Below are positions 42,401 to 51,850 of a stretch of DNA of 64,000 bases, piece after piece. The position numbers and the translations under genes are program-made. This stretch comes from Taenia hydatigena (Eukaryota; Platyhelminthes; Cestoda; Cyclophyllidea; Taeniidae), in assembly GCA_036345935.2 (NCBI GenBank), contig JADWOT020000006.1, positions 12,312,519 to 12,376,518 on the forward strand, read 5' to 3'. The first letter of the stretch is position 1, and each line of letters begins with the position of its first letter. Under the pieces are notes generated by a model, which made no database searches, had not been told where the DNA came from, and saw only the letters and a program-made list of their open reading frames with translations.

Positions 42401-45400
42401 TTTGGGTGATAGCAATACACCATACAATTCCAATCAATGCAGAGTTTAGTGGCCAAAGGAACTTAAAGAATTTTACAGATAAACCGCCAGCAAAGGTGGG
42501 ATATTTGTAACGGACAGGGTTTTGATACTTGCATCAGATATCACAGTCGATCACGCAATAAGCGAAGAATAAATGATAAATATAGAACCCACCCAAGACC
42601 GTGAATTCATGAAGACTAAACCTAAATCTAACGGTGCCTAAAATGAAGTAGGGTGGATGGTGGATGTGTGAGCAGATGAAGGAATGGAAGTGCGATGAGA
42701 ACGAGACAAACATCGACAAGTCCAACGGCCTGGCCGAAGAGCGAGATGAGGACAACGCAGACGATGACGAGAAGAGCGATCAGCTGGAGGCGGAGATTGA
42801 GCCACGCAGCGGCTGCGAGGGTGGTCAACTCACAGCGCGTCTGTGCGTTCAACCGCGCCCCCACAGCCTGCCGGAAGGCGGCCTCCTTGTGCAGACCCCG
42901 GATCACGACTAGACCTCCGATCGTCTCTGAGAAGTGCGCGTACAACGGCGACCTGGCTGTGCTGCGGTGCGTGGTAAATCAAATCTTTAATTTTGCTTCT
43001 CTGTACTCTAACATCACGGTTTCCCAAACGTGGCACGAAGTTTCAAGTGCAAAAGGGACGTTTCTGGATACAGTAATTCTTTATAATTTGCTATTTTCGG
43101 CAACAAGCATCGAATTTGCATCGATATTGCTGACTGAGAAAGAAAGTGTGGATTAAAGACCAAGAGTTTCTGGGAAATAAATGCTTCAAACTCGACTTGA
43201 AAATGGAGGGATTGCTACATAATACATGGATGGGGTAAGACGAAAATTGTTGCGCTAGATATGCAAAAAAACTTTGACCAAAAAAGTAACCTGGAGAGCC
43301 GTTTGAGATCCCGTGCAGCGTTTCTGTAAACACGTTGAACAGACCAGTAGACAAAGAGAAGAGGCAAGCAAATAACGAGAATACCGGGCATAGCAAAGCA
43401 GGTGACGACAAGCGAACCGAGGAGAGAAAACAATATGGCCAACAGGATATTCAGAAGGAAGGGCAAACTGTCATCAATGATGCCCACATCAGAGGAAAAC
43501 CTGTTGAGAATACGGCCCAGTGGAGTGGCTTCAAAGAAATGCATTTCACCCTAAATGACACATTATTTGTGTAAAAGATACTAAAGCAATTGACAAATGT
43601 TGCGATTTTAATGCTGTTAAAGACAAATGTCGTTTATTGAGGGAAAAGCCACTGTACTACGATAGCTAAACTTGAGGCCAACGTATGAAGATATACAAAG
43701 GACGCAAATAATTCCACAGCAGACAATTTCCTTGGCATTGCTTGTTGTGTAATTGACGAATTTAAGGCCAATTCACGCTAAAATGTATGAGTAATCATGC
43801 AGCTGCTGCTCAAACAAGGTAGCTATTCACCTAAGTATGATTTGAACGAAAGTGCGGACATAGTAATGTGATCCAACAGTGGCGTACATCGCAGTCTGCT
43901 CAATGTGCCAATGTAAAACACAATATGAGTTAAAATGAGGACACATTTAGCACAACTCCAAACTATACTAAGCAGAACAAGTTGAAGTACCGTTGCTACC
44001 TGTATTCAGATAGGTCATAGGCCGATGAATTTATCCAAATAATTCAGGACGAAGTATCATTACGAGTGCGGCTAAATTCACCTCACTTCCTCGAATTTTC
44101 GTATGTTCACAACAAGCATTGCTAACATTATACCTACTTAATTGAATGCTCCAGTTTTATTTCTTTCCTTGTGATAGTAGGCTCAAATGCATGCGCTTTT
44201 GAGGTAATGTAAAGACAAGTTTCGATCGTTTAAAAACTAGTGAGAGTGCCTTACAAACCTGGAGGACTGCATCCAGCATATGTCGATGAATAGTGGCTGC
44301 GGCTTGAAGACCAGCAAAGGCGAAGAGAACTGCTCGAAATATTGTAAAAATAAGGTTGGCTCCAATTATGCCGCCATAAACGGAGAAGTAGAACCTGGTT
44401 GAATTCGCAACTGGTGGCTTTACATAGAGGTGATGACAAGACTGATCGAAACGAAAAGACTGAGCGCCGATGTAGTGCATTAATGGCGATGTGATATTAG
44501 TCTCGCTCTTCTCCATCCAATAAGAAAGCCAATAATCCTGAGCGTTTCGACTAGCTGTAAAAAGAAAACAACGGCCAATCTACCAAGTTTTCCCGTCTGT
44601 TAGAAAAACAACAACAGTGAAAGCTTATTGAGTAAAGTTTAGTACCTTGCATCAAAGTAAGGGAAATCAGCACCCATGAACCAAGGCAGAAGCCTAACGC
44701 ACGGACATATGACCAGTAAACCCGTGATGCAATTGAGCCAAAGGCAAACTTCTCCCAATTTTTCGACCCTCCCTCTTCAGATGGATCGAATACTTCGCTG
44801 TTATCATCTTCAGGTGAGAAAGCCAATAAAGGTTCCTGATCATTTCTATCCTCAAGTGTGTCCTCAAAACTAGAGTCGGGAATAGAATCGACCTCCCCAT
44901 TTGAGATAAAATACGCTGGCTCATTGCTGACCGGCCAAACAGGCCGATTTTGTGGGGTCCATTGCTGCACAATTCGACCTTGGGACAATGTGATGACTCG
45001 GTCAGCAGGGCCGCCAAGATTTGTGTCAACCTAGATAAGCTATTTTTAAACGAAATTCCAAACTACCTCATTGAATAGCCATTCCGATCTGTGCGTCGCA
45101 AAGACCCGCGTCTTGTCCGCTAGAATTCCGCGTTGTCCGATGCATTTCTGTATGATGTTGCAAGCCACGTGAGTATCTAGGGAAGCCAAAGGATCATCGA
45201 AGAGGTAGACATCAGCGCGCTGGTAGACAGCTCTGGCTAGGGCCACTCGAGCCTTCTGACCCCCAGAAAGTCGACTACCAGCCTCACCAACCTCAGTGTC
45301 CAGGCCTTCGGGCATTTCTACCAGATCCTCAGACAATCCACAAGCATCAACAACAGCTGCTAGCCACTTGAACTCAAGCGGTTCCCCGAATAAGATATTC

Positions 45401-47670
45401 GCACGAATACTGCCCCGCTGAAGCCAAGGAGTGGATCCAACATAGGCAAAACGAAGTTGGGCCGATATAGACTGAAACACAGGTGTTTTTAGTTCACCCA
45501 TGAGAGCAAGAAGGAACGACGACTTTCCTGAAGCTATGGGTCCGACGACACCAATAAGCTGACCCTAAAAATGATAGTCTTAGGCACAAAGAAATTAGCA
45601 CAGCTTACCATCGTTATTGTTACATTTAGATCAGTAAGTGCCGGGCTATCAACTGATTCCCAATAAAATAAAGGTGATTTTAGTACAAGCTCAGAATTCC
45701 CCTGAATCTGAGACTGTTCTCTTGGAGTATCATCAGCATTAAATGCTGGATTAATCGAATACACAGTCACATCATCACCCTCGAAAAGCCGACATATTCT
45801 ACCAGCAGAAACCCAGGCTTCGACAACACCGTTGAGTACCCACGGAAAGGCATTCATTGGAACTATGAGAATGTTAAAAAGCGCAAGGCTGGTGAAAATC
45901 TAATGCTTCAACATAATCAAAGAAATCCTACCTTTGCTGGTGAGAGAGCATTGCCTAATGCGACAAAAGTCGCGAATGTTGATCCAGCTAGCAAAGCTGG
46001 GCAAGCTGCCCAAAGGAAGACACAAACTGCATCTAGCAACTTCTGTCCCCTTAATGCATTCAATTCACAACGCCGAGCATTAAGAATTTTTCGGCGTATT
46101 AGATATTCCCAGCAAGCCAGCTTGACGGTAGTCATGGCATGAAGCATCTCCGACACCAACTAACATAAAAGCATTTGTCGAAAATTGCCGATAACAATGA
46201 AACAAAGGTAATGGTAAAATATACCTTAACTCGCAAGTCCTTGTGGTGCATCAACTCTGAGGAAAATTTCCCGATCAAACTAGTAATTACACGATTTAGT
46301 GGAAGAAGAAGGATCAAAATAGCCACACCAACAAAGCAGGAGGCACCGACTTGACAATAGAGCAACCAGACAGCCACGATTACTTGAACTGGCATAGCCC
46401 ACAGCTCATTGAAACTGGGTGTCAAGTTTACAACTCTTTCAGTATCAGATGTAAGGAGATTGACTAGGTAGCCGGTGCTAAATGTGGACAAAGTGGACGA
46501 TTTGTGTCGCATCAATTGCCGGTAGACAAGAGTTGTGACAGACACCTTCACTTTCAACCCAAAACGTGGAGTCCAATAAGCATATGCAGTTCCGAGAAAA
46601 ACGTTCATCAGATGAGAAAGAATCAATGCCACTCCCCAAAAGAATGCTGGTTTCCAGTCAGTGGGAACATTTACTAGTTCGCCGATGAATTTATTAAGAA
46701 AAACTGGGCTTAGTAAACTGATGACACTAAACGCGAACTTGATCAATCCAAGCATCAAAAATTCCGTGCCAAAATGAACAAAGAGCCGACTAAAAAGGGG
46801 AATCGCTGCATCAAATTTCCTTTTGGTTTTGATGACTGTCATTTCAGCATTGGAAACTTTCTCCAAAGATTTGGCAGTTAAAGACTTGGGAAGAACTGGA
46901 AGAAATCTGGGGGAAAAAAGTTCCCCATAATATCCTCGAACAATGGTCTCATTAATCCAAGTAAACAAAAGTTTTCCCAAGAAACCAGCAGATGATTCTG
47001 TCTGGGTCAAAGAAGCTTCCGGTGTTTGACCGATTGTGCGAAAATTCAAATGGCGCATAAAACGAGCTCTCTGCATTCGTTCACTCTCAATGGGATGTAT
47101 TATTATAGTCTTAGTAAGAAGACGAATGCCAAAAAAAAAGCAGTCAATAACAAGACTTATCTCGAAATTCCTTCCTTTGCCGAATGCTCCGTGACACAAC
47201 ACGGCCCACAATTGTAAAGATACCGCATAAAAATAAAGAATCTCAACAAATAAGACACTTTTTGGCCCACGCGAATGCATGCAATTAGCCTTGCTATGGA
47301 TTATGTCAAGCACAGTCACAAAAAACACACAAAGAAGGGTTGTGGCACTGTTGGTAACGTAAACATATGAGAAATCGGAAGCAGGTGTGTTAAGGGTTAA
47401 AAGAAACAGTATGAGGAAGGTGATCGACTTAATCAAAACAAGTAAGTCCAGAATAATACGACACACAAGCCATTTTGTAAAAGGCCACTCGAATGCAAGA
47501 GCCGAAAACATTTTTACCACATGTAGCAAGGAGACAATTGAAAGGACAAATGAAATTGGAATATGCAGGGAAAGCTCGCTCAAGCAAAGACCTACGCCTT
47601 GACCCTCCCAAAAAATGACCGGAAGGTCACCGCAAAATTCATCCAGAGGAGACTTTGTATTCAACATCAT
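39471..47670 (-). CDS. ABCC10: ABCC10/MRP7-like ABC transporter, 13 exons, complete
   Basis: An ATP-driven efflux pump for amphipathic anions and drugs in the plasma membrane, 1582 residues. Exons: 46225-47670, 45932-46159, 45609-45899, 45067-45564, 44646-45030, 44259-44554, 43291-43550, 42712-42961, 42165-42335, 40970-41326, 40350-40474, 39926-40169, 39471-39668; all phases agree. Order: N-terminal membrane region (FWEGQG near the start, as in MRP7), first membrane domain, NBD1 (Walker [10 protein letters not shown] 663, LSGGQ 754, Walker B VYLFDD 774, switch His 813), second membrane domain ([25 protein letters not shown]), NBD2 (GRTGSGKSS 1353, LSAGQ 1474, VICLDE 1498, switch His 1534). 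NBD1 has Asp where the catalytic Glu would be, normal for ABCC, while NBD2 keeps Glu. Oddities are the Gly-to-Ala change in NBD1 Walker A and extra residues in NBD2. The first ATG (47670) is followed directly by a second. The 5' introns are short (32-91 nt) and later ones 180-838 nt. Confidence 0.93.
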
Positions 47671-48102
47671 TGACGCAAAGGAGCGCAACGGAGCCGCCAA
47701 TCTTTGAAGAAACTCCTACAACTGGATCCTTTACTTTAATACGTCGCTGGATGGTATAAACAAACGTAGCATAAAGGCGAACAACTTCAAACGCATTAAC
47801 CTCTGAGTTTCAAAGCAACAAAACATCCATTAATAAGGGCGTAAATTACCGCTCTAAGAATGCAATGGTACAGCAGCCGAACGAGGACAAATACCGAACG
47901 ATTTGTTGATAATGTATTTGCTGTCCTAGCACATATTTGGTGGTTGCTTGCTAAGTTCTAAATATATTTTAGTAAAAAAAGCAATTATATCGAAGACTGT
48001 TATTAATGGGCACTCGTTTGTAAGACATTGCCACACCCCTTTGTCCATAAAATACGTTTGTTTTAGGTTTAACTCCTGGTTATGTCTTAGAGCCTATGGT
48101 TA
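47671..48102. other. 5' flank of the ABCC10-like gene
   Basis: The coding frame stays open upstream of the ABCC10 ATG to about 47700, but no ATG is found there, so this is probably 5' UTR or the start of an upstream intron. No other gene is recognised before the repeat cluster at 48103. Confidence 0.4.
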
Positions 48103-48288
48103 TGTAGTACTTTATCTGTTTGTGCTGCCGATTTCTGTCAAGGTCACAGAGGTGGCCATATTGCCCTAGCTGCGTGGGCTGGCCTCTGAGCCATGCCAGC
48201 AGCCTTTTTTCCTCTGTCCGGTGATTATATGTATTCTACCTTAGCATTCTGCCTTCTTTTGCTTTCGAGGAAGCCCCGGGACGCTGCA
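48103..48288 (-). mobile_element. LTR-like repeat family A, near-complete copy, inverted
   Basis: On the plus strand it starts tgtagtactttatctg, the reverse complement of the family 3' end, and ends gggacgctgca, the reverse complement of the 5' end. It contains the tattctacct core and the ggcctctgagccatgccagcag block. It is about 186 bp and lies head to head with the plus-strand copy at 48339, so the two form an inverted pair with a 50-bp spacer. The flanking bases (gttat overlapping the first base, gtcat after) resemble a 5-bp duplication but do not match exactly. Confidence 0.75.
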
Positions 48289-48338
48289 GTCATATGTTTT
48301 GTCTTTGACGAGGCAGCTGGCCTTTAGGACGTGGTTAT

Positions 48339-48531
48339 TGCAGCGTCCCGAGGCTCCCTTGAAGGCAAAAGAAGGCGGAATGCTAGGGTAGAATATATAT
48401 ATATATATATTCACCGGACAGAGGGAAAAGGCTGCTGGCATGGCCTGGAGGCCAGTCCACGCAGCTAGGGCAATGCGGTCACCTCTGTGAACGTGACAGA
48501 AACCAGCAGTTCTAACAAACAAATTACTACA
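48339..48531 (+). mobile_element. Solo-LTR-like element, 193 bp, with perfect 5-bp target duplication
   Basis: It begins TGCAGCGTCCCGAGG and ends AATTACTACA, so it has TG...CA ends within a short inverted repeat (tgyag/ctaca). It is flanked directly by GTTAT at 48334-48338 and GTTAT at 48532-48536. A TA-rich core (gaatatatatatatatatat) could act as a TATA box. TG...CA ends plus a 5-bp duplication are the signature of an LTR integrated by a retroviral-type integrase. No internal domain is present, so it is a solo LTR or a remnant of a small non-coding element such as a TRIM. Confidence 0.8.
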
Positions 48532-48536
48532 GTTAT

Positions 48537-48913
48537 TGTAGCGTCCCGAGGCTCCCTTGAAGGCAAAAGAAGGCAGAACGCTAAGGTAGAATATATATAT
48601 ATTCACCGGACAGAGGTAAAAATGCTGCTGGCATGGCCTGGAGGCCAGTGTAGCGTCCCGAGGCTCCCTTAAGGCAAAAGAAGGCAAAGTGGCAGGGTAG
48701 AATACATATATTCACCGAACAGAGGGAAATAGGCTGCTGGCATGGCCCGGAGGCCAGCCCACGCAGTTAGGGCAGTACGGCCACCCCTGTGACCTGGACA
48801 GAAACCGGCAGTTCTAACAAACAAAGTACTACACCAGCCCACGCAGCTAGGGCAGTACGGCCACCTCTGTGATCTTGACAGAATCCGGCAGTTCTGACTA
48901 ACAAAGTACTACA
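48537..48913 (+). mobile_element. Second LTR-like copy, split by the nested copy at 48649-48833
   Basis: The left part (48537-48648) runs from TGTAGCGTCCCGAGG to GGAGGCCAG. The right part (48834-48913) resumes at CCAGCCCACGCAG and ends AAGTACTACA. Joined, they would be about 188 bp, the family length. The split copy is flanked by GTTAT at 48532-48536 and GTTAT at 48914-48918, so it shares its left duplication with the copy at 48339-48531. Confidence 0.8.
48649..48833 (+). mobile_element. Nested LTR-like copy, 185 bp, inserted into another copy
   Basis: It starts TGTAGCGTCCCGAGG and ends AAAGTACTACA. It is flanked by CCAG at 48645-48648 and CCAG at 48834-48837, a 4-bp direct repeat, or a 5-bp one that has lost a base. 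It interrupts the older copy exactly where that copy's sequence breaks off and resumes, so it inserted later. Confidence 0.8.
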
Positions 48914-49004
48914 GTTATAGCTTCAGATCATCCTGTGCGTCGAATAAATATATCCTGCAAAAAACAACTTCCTTCTTCAGGGAAGTCTCAAGGCAGCGAC
49001 TGGC

Positions 49005-49125
49005 CATTTCGCCTTTGCCGGATAGGCTTGCCTCTGAGCCATGCCAGAAGCCCCGAGTCCCTTCTGTTTGGGTATTGTGCCCTCTTTTGTCCTCAAGGGA
49101 GTCTTATGACACTTAGAAAAGGCAG
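49005..49125 (-). repeat. Diverged LTR-like repeat family A fragment
   Basis: The ggcttgcctctgagccatgccagaagc block and the tgtgccctcttttgtcctcaaggga block match the reverse complement of the family. Both ends are decayed. The neighbouring sequence up to 49644 contains nothing recognised. Confidence 0.6.
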
Positions 49126-49644
49126 TCTAATTTAAAAAATAGCTGTAGAAAGCCCAGCCTTCATGCATTTTTACTAACTTTAAACGTTAAGAGAAATTTG
49201 AGAAAATTCGACTGACGTGATTTATATTCTTGCCTTAAATCATGGTTGGCGTGACACTTGCAGACCAAGACACTTGCCTACAGCTATAATTGGTGTTTCA
49301 TGAAAGTTATGCAAGTCTTGATTGTAAGACTCAGTGGCCCAAAGTTCCTCTTCGATTTGTTTTTTACTTATTCTTTAGTAATTTTATTCGCTGTAAACAA
49401 AGTCTGCGGAATGAACTACTTGATCTACAATTGATTAGCTTTAAATGATTTGTTTTAGGTCATATGCATGGTGGGCAGCTAAGCAAACGGTGTGGTCGTA
49501 GTTGTACGGTGGATGGACGTTTATTATATTCTTCTCGTCCCGACTACTGTGATAGTTTTTCTCGTATTTTACACTTTGAGTTGGATAGGGAAATCTTTAT
49601 TCAGGAATAACTAGTGCTTTTACTGCTGTGCACCTAACTCGATT
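49126..49644. other. 5' flank of TRAPPC1, no gene seen
   Basis: AT-rich sequence between the repeat cluster and the TRAPPC1 start. No clear TATA box or splice acceptor pair is recognised. The TRAPPC1 promoter must lie here or within the repeats. Confidence 0.4.
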
Positions 49645-50058
49645 ATGAAGCTTCTCAATATGTATATTTTCGATGTGCATGGGAACAATATACTCTACAA
49701 GGAATGGGCAAAACTAAAACTGACAAGTACAAAGGAAAATGACGCAAAGTTAATTCAAGGAATGCTCGTCGGACTCAAGGCTGTCTGTTCAAAACTGTCG
49801 CCTTTGGAAAGTGGCATATGTTCACTGTCTTACAAGACGAATAGGTACCGCCTTCACTACTTTGAGGGGCCTACTGGATTAAAGATTGTTCTTACCTCTG
49901 ATGCTGCATCTCCTCCAATTTTACAGGATTTGGAGAACGTTTACAGAATGTACGTTGAATATGTTGTTAAGTCCCCTGGGTACGATCCATCTGCCGCTGT
50001 TACAAGTACTTTATTTTCCCAAAAACTCGAAGAATGGGCTCAAAATCTCCCCAACTGA
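49645..50058 (+). CDS. TRAPPC1: TRAPPC1 (Bet5), TRAPP complex subunit, single exon
   Basis: TRAPPC1 is a longin-fold core subunit of the TRAPP complexes, which tether ER-to-Golgi vesicles and act as the guanine-nucleotide exchange factor for Rab1. The frame encodes 137 residues, against about 145 in vertebrates. It begins MKLLNMYIFDVHGNNILYKEW, aligning end to end with the family start. It carries the family motifs KLIQGMLVGLKAVCSKLSPL, YRLHYFEGPTGLKIV and YVEYVVKSPGYDP, and a short C-terminus ending in LPN. No intron interrupts it, unlike the neighbouring genes. It is divergent from the ABCC10-like gene and separated from it by the repeat cluster. Confidence 0.93.
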   Translation: MKLLNMYIFDVHGNNILYKEWAKLKLTSTKENDAKLIQGMLVGLKAVCSKLSPLESGICSLSYKTNRYRLHYFEGPTGLKIVLTSDAASPPILQDLENVYRMYVEYVVKSPGYDPSAAVTSTLFSQKLEEWAQNLPN

Positions 50059-50160
50059 CACATTTTGCACTTGCGTTTGAATATTGGTTGGACCCCTGCT
50101 GCCTTTTTAAAAGCGGCTTTATTTATGGATGAATTATTTCGTGATTTTGCCTTTTAACAG

Positions 50161-50462
50161 GGATTTTTGTTACTAATTGGGAACAGGCTTTTAAGACAGT
50201 TGTGTGCGGCACAGTCATTCGAATTGCTTGACTTTTTATTTACAGTCCTTGGTTTTAGTAAGGCGTTTGTGCGTGAGATCTTGTTTTTTTCTACTGAATT
50301 TGATTTTGTTCCCTGTTTTAGAACAGAGTAATTTTGAATTTGAGTCAGTTGCATGAATTCGAGCGGCAATTCGTTGGTCTCGCAGAAAGATTAAGTGAAA
50401 GTTGTGTTAGTTTGGTAACTGGTGATTTTTTGAATCGCATCGCTTCAAGGATTCAGCAAACA
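50161..50462 (+). CDS. Two exon-like stretches of an unknown gene, possibly broken
   Basis: Two open blocks in the same phase lie just after TRAPPC1: 50161-50268 (36 codons, acceptor ccttttaacag, donor GTGCGT) and 50322-50462 (47 codons, acceptor ccctgttttag, donor GTGGGA). They are separated by a 53-nt gap. Both look helical and amphipathic (RLLRQLCAAQSFELLDFLF; QLHEFERQFVGLAERLSES). The second loosely recalls the C-terminal helices of gamma-tubulin complex proteins, but I do not trust that. No start codon or further exons were found. It could be a remnant or chance. Confidence 0.2.
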
Positions 50463-50989
50463 GTGGGATTCTTAGGGTGTTCCACGGAATTCTGCTTCTC
50501 GACAGATTTTTCCAGGACTACAATGGGAACACTTTCTATTAAACACACTTCGTGACAGTCAACGCTTTAGTAGTTTGTGGTCCACAGTCTTGAAAAGTGT
50601 GTGAATGCACGACTCATTATTTTCGTTTGAAACTTTAATACTATACTCCAGTTGCCATTTATTAAGCGTCGTTGGAGAAATATGGATTGATGTGGCGTAT
50701 TTAGTGTAGATCCGGCTAGTAGTAGGTCTCTTCGTGAACATATTTGTAGTACCGTCTGGGAAGTTATTTCTCAATCTTGGTAAGGTGGCTGGGCTGCAAT
50801 GTATGCGTCTGAGCAGTTAAAATGATCAAACATGGGTGACAATGCAGTATGGGAGGGATTTGCACACTTGAGGTGGGATAGTGTGGGATCTTTTGAGTAA
50901 AATATTATTTCAACGGAAACTGGAATGTGCCAACTTCAAGTAGGCGATGATGGTGGTTGGTTTAGACGTCGACAAGACAGCACATCAAG

Positions 50990-51850
50990 CAGGAGAATTT
51001 TCGAGTCTGGCATAAGCATTCCCTTGTAATATTGACAACTTGTCCCGTCCATTCTTTCAGTAGCAGTACGTACTCTGGGACATTGTGGGTTTCAACTTCC
51101 GGGTTTGATAAGAAAACTTCTGCTGGTGCTCTCATTTAACGACCTGTGAGCATTTTGTACGGTAAAACGCCAGTGGATTTGTGGGCGATAGCCCTATAAG
51201 CAAGAGGGTACCGCCCAATTCATCAGTTCGAATCTCTTGGTTGCATAATTATAGTGAAAACCTTCAGCAGTTCGATCAGAGTGCGATTCGTTATTTCCAT
51301 CTGTCCATTATCTTATGGAAGTTAGGGTGTTATGCGTGTCTGGAAAATTCTAAAAAAGATCCTAGGTGGTTTAAGACCTCCTAGTCGCCATGTGCTGTTT
51401 CAAGAACACCGATTTGACAAACAGAGATGGAATAAAACGGAAGAAGCCATTTTAGTGTCTTATGCCTTTGTAATTTCTGCTTCGGCTACTTCTGTGCAGT
51501 AGTCTACCGTTAAAAGGATGCATCGCTTTCCACTTTCTGTGGTCGGTAGAGGACCCATGGAGGCTATGCCTACCCTCTCCCAAGGGAGGCCCATGGGCAT
51601 AGACTGGGGTGGTATAATCTTCGTGAGGCGAAATCACTTTAATCTGCTGCAAGCGGTGCGGACCTGGCAAAGATTAAGTATACACTGAGTGTGCGGAGGC
51701 ACCGGATATCTATTTTTTCCTGCCTGATTCCCTTGCTCATATATTTCCTAGACAAATGTTTATACCATTCAGCTTGAAAACACTAGGCGCTTAGGTACCC
51801 GAACTCAATCTTGGTACAGTAAAACGTCATCTCTGATCATTTTTTTACAA
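50990..51850 (-). pseudogene. Decayed Ty3/gypsy-type retrotransposon pol fragment (integrase)
   Basis: On the minus strand the translation follows a retroelement integrase in order: a pre-integrase stretch (MIRDDVLLYQ near 51840), the zinc-finger end (LCQVRTACSRLK near 51665), the catalytic-core start (PWERVGIASMGPLP near 51575), then the later core (NRTLIELL, YPLAYRAIAHKSTGVLPY near 51200). At least six stop codons interrupt it. The first catalytic Asp of the DDE triad, expected after VGI, reads Ala. It is a dead copy and I saw no LTRs bounding it. A weak reverse-transcriptase-like piece near 53440-53500 might belong to the same element. Confidence 0.75.

Noticed and set aside
42664..43156. 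Acidic or basic plus-strand frames opposite ABCC10 exon 8
   Set aside because: They are antisense shadows of the membrane-domain exon at 42712-42961.
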